Below are positions 1 through 5,028 of a DNA stretch of 5,028 nt, piece after piece. Where the stretch lies: the NCBI GenBank assembly GCA_965368405.1, contig CBDUMS010000138.1:1-5028 (forward strand). Direction: 5' to 3'. Each line of letters starts with the position of its first letter. The stretch's first letter is position 1. Source of the stretch: S012-113 sp965368405 (GTDB taxonomy: Bacteria; Bacteroidota; Bacteroidia; Cytophagales; Cyclobacteriaceae). A program made the translations under genes and the position numbers. The notes beneath the pieces were generated by a model. The model was not told the DNA's origin, searched no databases, and saw only the letters and a list, made by a program, of their open reading frames with translations.

Positions 1-62
1 CTGCTATTTCTTTTTACCATTTAGTTTCTTACTTTTCTAAATACGAAAGACTCGTCTTGGAG

Positions 63-69
63 TATTTTG
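63..69 (+). promoter_or_regulatory. Possible weak -7 promoter element before the susC-like gene
   Basis: TATTTTG resembles the Bacteroidota -7 consensus TAnnTTTG but is one base short between TA and TTTG. No convincing -33 TTTG box lies about 20 bases upstream; the best candidates are T-rich runs ending in C. If real, transcription would begin near position 75 and leave a leader of about 20 bases. The true promoter may equally lie before the window. This is a pattern match only. Confidence 0.25.
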
Positions 70-95
70 TGACCTAATATAAACTAACACACTAA

Positions 96-3000
96 ATGAA
101 AAGCTTCAAATTCATTGCTAGCTTCTGTCTTCTGCTATTTATATCTGTAGTAGCATTGGCACAAGTTACAGTCAACGGGGTTGTCAAGGACAATGCCGGA
201 GAACCCCTCATTGGGGTTACTATTCTTGAGAAAGGTACTACAAATGGTACCGTAACCGATGTCGATGGCAAATACGCGCTAAGTGCAAGCAGCGGTAATG
301 CCGTGTTAATTTTTTCTTACATAGGCTATACTGAGCAGGAGATATCTCTTGCTGGCCGTTCCGTCGTAGATATCATTATGTTGGAAGACGTTGAACAATT
401 GTCTGAGGTTGTAATCTCAGCTCTCGGATTTAAGGAAAACCGAGATAGGATTTCTTCTACGTATTCTCAAGTTGACGGCGACAAGGTAGTTCAGAAAGGG
501 GAAAACAAAGTTATAGACGGCCTTGGTGGAAAGATGTCCGGAGTGAAAATTTCGGCTACTTCAGGTGATCCTGGAGCTGGGGCGAATATCCTGATCAGGG
601 GTCAGAGTACTATATCTGGCGAAACTCAGCCTCTCATTATTGTTGATGGTATTCCCCTTAACAACGATCAAATTAGGGGTCTGTCATCGGAAGCCGCTAG
701 CGATGCCGGTGTAAATCAGCAAGCACGCTTAAATGATATTAACCCAGAAGATATTGAATCCTTTCAGGTCTATAAAGGAGCATCGGCTGGAGCACTTTAT
801 GGCTCACGTGGTATAAACGGTGTCATTGTAATTACCACTAAGCGTGGTAAAGCAGGTAAGCCAAATATCACCTTTTCATCCAGTATGACCGTTGATCAAA
901 TATCGCGTAAGCATGATCTTCAGTCAACTTATGGCCAAGGCAATGGTGGCTCCTGGGGCCGAGATCAGCAGAGATCTTGGGGAGATAAAATTTCTGAACG
1001 TTCCGGTGGAGCAAATGATGTAGATGAAACAGGGGAATACTTTGTATCCTATGAAGATGGTTCAAGGCTCTATCCCATTACAGGAATGAATTCAAGAGAT
1101 ACCTATATAGATTCCAATTTCGATCAGGTTTTCCAGACCGGTATTACTTGGGATAATAAATTGACCATGAGTGGTGGCAATGAATCAACTACTTATTTCT
1201 TTAGTATGTCCCGGGTTGAGCAAGAAGGTATTATTAAAAATTCTACCTATGACAAGACTAATATAACTGCTTCTATGAATCAGAAAATAAATAACTGGTT
1301 GACCTTAGATTTCAAGGCTAATTATATTAACTCAGAATCAAACAGGATTCAAACGGGATCTAATACTGCAGGTCTTTACCTGTCACTATTGAGAACAGCG
1401 CCTGATTTTGATGCAACAGATTATGTTGGCGACTATGTGAGTAGTTCAGGTGTAGTAACGCCCTATAGACACCGATCTTATCGAAGATCTCGTGCGCAGA
1501 CTGGCAACCCAACCTATAATAACCCTCGTTGGACGGTTGAACAACAAACTAATGTAACTGCTGTTAACCGCTTTATTGGATCTGGACAGCTGGATTTCAA
1601 GATAACAGATAATATAAATGTAATTGCTCGAGCCGGTGCTGATACATATACGGATAATCGGACTTATTTCTTCCCTTATTATTCTGCAGGTAGTATTAAT
1701 GGCGAATTAGAAGATGAAGCGATTACAGTCTATGATTACAACACTGATATCCTGGCTAATTTCAACTTTAACATCACTCCGGATATCACCAATACAACTA
1801 CCTTAGGTTTTAATCTAAATTCCAGGAGTAGGAAGATCAACTATTCGCAGGCAATTAATTTTACTGAGAATTTCAGATCACCACTCGATCCATTTGAACT
1901 AACCTCAACCGACAATATTTCGAGTGAGATATCCAGAAGATTCTATCGTTATGTTAGATTCTATGGAACAACTAATTTTAGTTTGAAGAATATGTTATTC
2001 TTAACCGTTGGAGGATCATATGAAAAGCATTCAACTCTGGAAGATGGATTCTTTTATCCATCAGTTGAATTGGGATGGCTTGCTTCAGAGACTTTCGATT
2101 TACCACAGTGGTGGACATTTGGTAAACTGCGCTTAGCTTATGGTCAGGTAGGTAATGCTCCTATTGCACATAGAGCATCAACTATATACGAGGTAGGTTC
2201 CTTTTCATCTTTTTCAGATGGTCTTGATTTAGCTTTCTTTGGTGGTGGCTATCAGTTAAATGAGATTTTGGGAAATAGGAGTTTGAGACCTGAAGTTAAA
2301 ACGGAGTATGAACTAGGAGTTGATCTTAGATTTTTCCAGAATAGATTTACAGTTTCAGCAACAGGGTATTCCAATAGAATTAAGGATGTTCTCTTGAACA
2401 TCGGATTACCAACATCTATTGGATACACCGATATATATGGTAATGGAGCGGAACTCACAAATAAGGGGTTTGAGTTAGAAGCTGGATACCTAATTTTTGA
2501 TCGTAATGACTGGAGTGTGGGACTTAATGCTAACATAAGCACCAATAGGAATATGGTTGTCGATACTAAATCAAGTGTAATTAACCTTACCCCAGGTAGT
2601 TCAGTACAAGGTGTTGTAATTGAAGGTTATCCAATGGGTTCTTTTTATACCCAAGGGATTCTTAGAGATGAGAATGGGGTAAAACAGTTTAATGCTGATG
2701 GCTATCCAATACTAGATGTAAGTGGAAATATTGTAGTAGGAGATCCAAATCCAGATTGGCGAGGTGGTTTAGGATTGAATGCTTCCTATAAGAATCTTAG
2801 ATTTAACATGCTTGTTGAAACATCGCAGGGCAATGATTTTGCTGGCAGAACAGAGTTTATACTCGAATTCTTTGGAACTCACGCAAATACTGATAGTGAA
2901 GTAACACTTACCAGTGATATGACCAATTATGCAGGAGATATTGTTGCTGCAGGTACAACTGTACGCGGTAATATATCAGATTTAGGTGCAGGTCCGGTCT

Positions 3001-3311
3001 TACTGGATGAAGCATGGTACACTGGAGCACAAGGATTTGGCGATGGTAAATTCAATGAATTAGCAGTAAGAGATGGAAGCTGGACTAGAATCCGTGAAGC
3101 TTCATTGAGCTATTCTATTAATAAAGGACTACCTGATGCGATTAGCAATATTGAGTTATCGGTTGCTGGTAGAAACTTATTTATCTGGAGCGGTGTAGAG
3201 GGAATTGATCCTGACGTAAACCAGTTCGGTAGAGGATATGGTATTGGAATCGATTATTTTACCAACCCTGGAACCAGATCATATATTTTCACACTAAGAG
3301 CAACTTTCTAG
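96..3311 (+). CDS. SusC/RagA family TonB-linked outer membrane transporter
   Basis: This is a complete 1071-aa TonB-dependent outer-membrane transporter of the SusC/RagA type, which imports a ligand captured with its SusD partner. Residues 1-22 are a signal peptide, with probable cleavage at ALA|Q. Residues about 25-97 form a carboxypeptidase-regulatory-like domain (VNGVVKDNAGEPLIGVTI). Residues 102-112 (LSEVVISALGF) are the TonB-box-like linker. The plug spans about 115-252, with GDPGAGANILIRGQ, the SusC signature PLIIVDGIPLNN (179-190), and VYKGASAGALYGSRGINGV from 225. The rest is the beta-barrel, with family landmarks PEVKTEYELGVD (from 732), NKGFEL (789-794) and DPNPDW (about 883-888), and it ends in a terminal Phe (LRATF). 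The length is normal for the family and the frame is intact. No STN domain is present, so FecR-type anti-sigma signalling is unlikely. The start is the first ATG after an in-frame TAA at 75-77. The mature protein has no cysteine. Family assignment is near certain; the substrate is unknown. Confidence 0.97.
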   Translation: MKSFKFIASFCLLLFISVVALAQVTVNGVVKDNAGEPLIGVTILEKGTTNGTVTDVDGKYALSASSGNAVLIFSYIGYTEQEISLAGRSVVDIIMLEDVEQLSEVVISALGFKENRDRISSTYSQVDGDKVVQKGENKVIDGLGGKMSGVKISATSGDPGAGANILIRGQSTISGETQPLIIVDGIPLNNDQIRGLSSEAASDAGVNQQARLNDINPEDIESFQVYKGASAGALYGSRGINGVIVITTKRGKAGKPNITFSSSMTVDQISRKHDLQSTYGQGNGGSWGRDQQRSWGDKISERSGGANDVDETGEYFVSYEDGSRLYPITGMNSRDTYIDSNFDQVFQTGITWDNKLTMSGGNESTTYFFSMSRVEQEGIIKNSTYDKTNITASMNQKINNWLTLDFKANYINSESNRIQTGSNTAGLYLSLLRTAPDFDATDYVGDYVSSSGVVTPYRHRSYRRSRAQTGNPTYNNPRWTVEQQTNVTAVNRFIGSGQLDFKITDNINVIARAGADTYTDNRTYFFPYYSAGSINGELEDEAITVYDYNTDILANFNFNITPDITNTTTLGFNLNSRSRKINYSQAINFTENFRSPLDPFELTSTDNISSEISRRFYRYVRFYGTTNFSLKNMLFLTVGGSYEKHSTLEDGFFYPSVELGWLASETFDLPQWWTFGKLRLAYGQVGNAPIAHRASTIYEVGSFSSFSDGLDLAFFGGGYQLNEILGNRSLRPEVKTEYELGVDLRFFQNRFTVSATGYSNRIKDVLLNIGLPTSIGYTDIYGNGAELTNKGFELEAGYLIFDRNDWSVGLNANISTNRNMVVDTKSSVINLTPGSSVQGVVIEGYPMGSFYTQGILRDENGVKQFNADGYPILDVSGNIVVGDPNPDWRGGLGLNASYKNLRFNMLVETSQGNDFAGRTEFILEFFGTHANTDSEVTLTSDMTNYAGDIVAAGTTVRGNISDLGAGPVLLDEAWYTGAQGFGDGKFNELAVRDGSWTRIREASLSYSINKGLPDAISNIELSVAGRNLFIWSGVEGIDPDVNQFGRGYGIGIDYFTNPGTRSYIFTLRATF

Positions 3312-3343
3312 TTGTTGTTTGATAAAAGTTAAATAGAAATAAA
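3312..3343 (+). promoter_or_regulatory. A-rich intergenic leader between susC-like and susD-like genes
   Basis: This 32-base gap has no Shine-Dalgarno sequence. The bases just before the susD-like ATG are almost all A (AAATAGAAATAAA), which fits the A-rich, SD-independent initiation common in Bacteroidota. An in-frame TAA at 3323-3325 rules out an upstream extension and so fixes the ATG at 3344. There is no terminator or recognisable promoter in the gap, which supports co-transcription of the two genes. Confidence 0.5.
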
Positions 3344-4765
3344 ATGAAAATTTTAAAATATACATTTCTCGGGGTGATTTTAATAGCGTTCAGTTCATGT
3401 GAAAACTGGTTGGATGTGAATACAAACCCGAATCAGCTTACAGATGTCCCCTCTGGGGAATTATTGCTAAAAGGAACGCTTCTGGCTAATGCTCAAATAC
3501 ATAAAGGGCATATGCTAAGATCGTCAATGTACTACACGGGTGGCCTGATTGGTTACCAATTAGTACAAGAAACTATTTATACGTACAATTATACCCCTGG
3601 TGATTCTGATCCTAACTGGACTCATTTATACAATGGTATAATGACTCAAAACCTCGTTATAAGAGAGAAGTCACCAAATGCAGACGGTCTTCAGGGAATA
3701 ATTGATATAAATGAGGCTCTTGCAGTAGGTACTGCAACCACAATTTGGGGAGATATTCCTTATGCCAATGCTGCTCCACCTACTGCAGGATTGGAAATCT
3801 ATCCAACCTATGATGCACAGGCAGATGTGTATGCAGCAGTGCAGAGTTTATTAGATCGTGGAATAAGTACCCTTGAAAATGCGACCACATCAGTTGGAGA
3901 TGCAGACATCTTTCTAAATGGAAACCTTGCTGCGTGGATTGAGGCAGCTCATACTGCGAAGGCAAGAAACTACCTTTTGACTAAAAACTATGCTGCTGCC
4001 TTGGCAGAAGCTGCAAATGGAGTAAGCTCTGCGGTAAATACACTTTCTTTTCATCCAGCAGGTGATTTGATCGCGAATAATGCGAACACTATATACTCAC
4101 TCGCGAACGGCAGTCGTTCTGGCGACATGGGAGCAGATGGAAGCTATTTCTATGAGGTAGTTACTAATCCAGCTGATGCTAATAGTCGTAATAATGCTAA
4201 AACAGATGAAACAGCACGACGTAACTACTTCTACATTAAAGGAGATGGTGCCAGTGATAATGGAGTTGATGGAGCACTAACTCCGATGCCACTTGTATCG
4301 TATGAGGAGAACTTATTGATATGGGCTGAGTGCATTCTTCGAGTCAATAGCAGTGATCATCAAGCGGCTATTGATAAACTGAATGAATTGCGTGGGCATC
4401 TTAGATCAGGTAATGCTTTCAACTTGATCGACCCAGCGGACACCTATCAGTATGATGATTATGTACTGGCCGATTTCCAAAGTGGAGGTATGGAAAATCT
4501 GGATGGAATTGCAGTTGATAGAGCTATATTGAGAGAGATCATCGAGGAAAGATATGTAAGTGGTTATACTACTTATATGCCTTTTAATGATCTAAGAAGA
4601 TTGAGAAAAAGTGACTCAGATTTATTGTTGCCTATCCCATTCAATACCACCTCAAATTCAACTCATGTAGAGCGATTACTTTATCCGCTAGCTGAGATTC
4701 AGGCCAATCCTAATTGCCCTAATCCTATTCCGGATATTTTTACAGTAACTTCTGTAAATCAGTAA
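3344..4765 (+). CDS. SusD/RagB family nutrient-binding outer membrane lipoprotein
   Basis: This is a 473-aa SusD-like lipoprotein, expected to sit on the cell surface as the ligand-binding lid over the SusC barrel encoded just upstream. Residues 1-18 form a lipoprotein signal peptide with lipobox FSSC, giving lipidation at Cys19. The mature start CENWLDVNTNPNQ is typical of the family. Further landmarks are the W..LYNGIMTQN segment (91-103), WGDIPYANA (135-143), the helix AAHTAKARNYLL (201-212), the helical segment PLVSYEENLLIWAE (316-329), NELRG (347-351), NDLRRL (415-420) and the C-terminal RLLYPLAEIQANPN (444-457). This pattern fits the shorter SusD-like_2 branch (Pfam PF12771) better than classical SusD with its separate N- and C-terminal domains, but that sub-assignment is from memory of motifs. 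TPR-like helices are expected. The gene lies 32 bases after the transporter in the same direction and ends shortly before a strong terminator, so the two form one operon. The ligand cannot be deduced. Confidence 0.93.
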   Translation: MKILKYTFLGVILIAFSSCENWLDVNTNPNQLTDVPSGELLLKGTLLANAQIHKGHMLRSSMYYTGGLIGYQLVQETIYTYNYTPGDSDPNWTHLYNGIMTQNLVIREKSPNADGLQGIIDINEALAVGTATTIWGDIPYANAAPPTAGLEIYPTYDAQADVYAAVQSLLDRGISTLENATTSVGDADIFLNGNLAAWIEAAHTAKARNYLLTKNYAAALAEAANGVSSAVNTLSFHPAGDLIANNANTIYSLANGSRSGDMGADGSYFYEVVTNPADANSRNNAKTDETARRNYFYIKGDGASDNGVDGALTPMPLVSYEENLLIWAECILRVNSSDHQAAIDKLNELRGHLRSGNAFNLIDPADTYQYDDYVLADFQSGGMENLDGIAVDRAILREIIEERYVSGYTTYMPFNDLRRLRKSDSDLLLPIPFNTTSNSTHVERLLYPLAEIQANPNCPNPIPDIFTVTSVNQ

Positions 4766-4774
4766 TGAAGTTAA

Positions 4775-4806
4775 TTTACATGCCTTTGGTTTAATAAGGC
4801 AGTAAA
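4775..4806 (+). other. Bulged hairpin in the 3' untranslated region of the operon
   Basis: TTTAC (4775-4779) pairs with GTAAA (4802-4806) and TGCCTT (4781-4786) pairs with AAGGCA (4796-4801). Together they give 11 base pairs with one bulged A at 4780 and a 9-base loop. It lies between the susD-like stop codon and the intrinsic terminator. No T-tract follows it, so it is not itself a standard terminator. A role in 3'-end stability is possible. Chance pairing cannot be excluded in AT-rich sequence. Confidence 0.45.
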
Positions 4807-4812
4807 GTGAAA

Positions 4813-4850
4813 GAAAGAGCCCCGACGACAAATGTCGGGGCTCTTTTTTT
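4813..4850 (+). terminator. Strong intrinsic (Rho-independent) terminator of the susCD-like operon
   Basis: AAAGAGCCCCGAC (4814-4826) pairs perfectly with GTCGGGGCTCTTT (4834-4846), giving 13 base pairs and possibly a G-U pair at 4813/4847, around a 7-base loop. The core is GC-rich and a run of seven T follows at 4844-4850. It lies 48 bases past the susD-like stop codon and before the next gene on the same strand, so it closes the two-gene transcription unit. On the other strand the downstream run is T-rich but interrupted, so any reverse activity would be weaker. Confidence 0.94.
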
Positions 4851-4853
4851 AAA

Positions 4854-4861
4854 TCTCTTTG
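4854..4861 (+). promoter_or_regulatory. Possible -7 promoter element for the 3' partial gene
   Basis: TCTCTTTG differs from the Bacteroidota -7 consensus TAnnTTTG at one position and lies just past the terminator T-tract, 22 bases before the proposed TTG start. A matching -33 box would fall inside the terminator hairpin, and none is visible there. A promoter is expected somewhere here, because the terminator separates this gene from the operon upstream, but this particular match is weak. Confidence 0.25.
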
Positions 4862-4883
4862 TATATTAACAAAAAAATATCCC

Positions 4884-5028
4884 TTGCGAGTACTATTTAT
4901 ATTTGTCCTGATCTTTTTACCGAGTATTGTTTTTTCGCAGACATTAAGGGTAGGAGTGTATCAAAACCCACCCTTAATTCATATTGATTCAACCAAACAA
5001 ATAAGTGGGTTCAGTGTAGACTTATTGA
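4884..5028 (+). CDS. N-terminal fragment of a secreted protein with a family-3 solute-binding (SBP_bac_3-like) domain
   Basis: This is an open frame cut off by the window end, with 48 codons visible. From a TTG start it reads MRVLFIFVLIFLPSIVFSQ, a short signal peptide with likely cleavage near FS|Q, followed by TLRVGVYQNPPLIHID and then ISGFSVDLL. The pattern LRVGVY-N-PPL...GF-VDLL is the first beta-strand and helix start of family-3 periplasmic solute-binding domains. In Bacteroidota such a domain may be a free binding protein, but it is often the periplasmic sensor of a membrane histidine kinase; the fragment cannot tell these apart. No ATG lies in frame back to the TAA at 4803-4805, so the start is TTG at 4884 or another non-ATG codon such as ATA at 4863. 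There is no Shine-Dalgarno sequence. The gene sits after the operon terminator and is therefore probably transcribed on its own. Confidence 0.65.
   Translation, partial: MRVLFIFVLIFLPSIVFSQTLRVGVYQNPPLIHIDSTKQISGFSVDLL
4943..4978 (+). repeat. Inverted repeat inside the 5' coding region of the partial gene
   Basis: ATTAAGGGT (4943-4951) is the exact reverse complement of ACCCTTAAT (4970-4978). Two more pairs (GG 4953-4954 with CC 4967-4968) continue the stem after one A-C mismatch, leaving a 12-base loop. It covers about codons 20-32, just after the signal peptide. It could fold in mRNA or act as a protein-binding dyad, but it also encodes the conserved start of the binding domain and may be coincidental. 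Confidence 0.4.

Noticed and set aside
43..57. Small inverted repeats (ACGA/TCGT and AGAC/GTCT) in the leader before the susC-like gene
   Set aside because: The stems are only 4 bp, overlap each other and lack any T-tract or conserved context. They are too weak to call an operator or terminator.
3..77. Frame open from the window edge to a TAA at 75-77, possibly the tail of an upstream gene
   Set aside because: Its 24 codons give an unremarkable hydrophobic and aromatic-rich peptide from a T-rich stretch with no recognisable motif. An open run this short is expected by chance.
74..95. CTAA repeated three times (74-77, 84-87, 92-95) before the susC-like start codon
   Set aside because: A four-base motif at irregular 8-10 base spacing in AT-rich sequence is not significant without conservation data.
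868..1065. 65-aa open frame on the minus strand inside the SusC-like gene
   Set aside because: It lies wholly antisense to a well-conserved coding region and its translation has no recognisable domain. It is a shadow of the real gene.
2252..2545. 97-aa open frame on the minus strand inside the SusC-like gene
   Set aside because: It is antisense to conserved barrel motifs of the transporter and shows no domain or start context of its own.
3780..3965. 61-aa open frame on the minus strand inside the SusD-like gene
   Set aside because: It is antisense to the lipoprotein gene, is His/Gln/Leu-rich as reverse-frame translations often are, and has no family resemblance.
4765..4794. Nine-codon ORF whose ATG overlaps the susD-like stop codon (TAATG)
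   Set aside because: It is too short, has no recognisable peptide features and lies mostly in the hairpin-forming 3' untranslated region.

Overview
The window looks like a piece of a Bacteroidota chromosome, most likely a Cytophagales-type marine or soil bacterium. The evidence is a complete SusC/RagA-type TonB-dependent transporter followed directly by a SusD-like lipoprotein, a pairing essentially confined to this phylum. The base composition is moderately AT-rich, and both genes start behind A-rich leaders with no Shine-Dalgarno sequence, as is usual there. The genus-level guess rests only on the style of the SusC plug motifs and is weak.

Layout: positions 1-95 are a non-coding leader with at most a weak promoter. 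Positions 96-3311 encode the SusC-like transporter (1071 aa). After a 32-base gap, 3344-4765 encodes the SusD-like lipoprotein (473 aa). The region 4766-4850 holds a bulged hairpin and then a strong intrinsic terminator, which closes a two-gene operon. A new gene on the same strand begins at about 4884, probably from a TTG codon, and runs off the window. Its visible 48 codons encode a signal peptide and the opening strand of a family-3 periplasmic solute-binding domain, a fold that in Bacteroidota is often the sensor part of a histidine kinase.

How the genes work together: SusC forms the outer-membrane barrel and SusD the surface-exposed lipoprotein lid. Together they capture a ligand outside the cell and import it using TonB-transmitted energy. 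The substrate cannot be read from the sequence, because no glycoside hydrolase, peptidase or sulfatase lies in the window. SusC has no STN domain, so it is unlikely to signal through a FecR-type anti-sigma factor. The downstream solute-binding gene is in a separate transcription unit, and any regulatory link to the pair is only a guess.

This is mostly an ordinary region. I see no CRISPR array, tRNA, rRNA, insertion sequence or clearly new system. The points most worth a second look are the truncated 3' gene and the RNA structures around the operon end.
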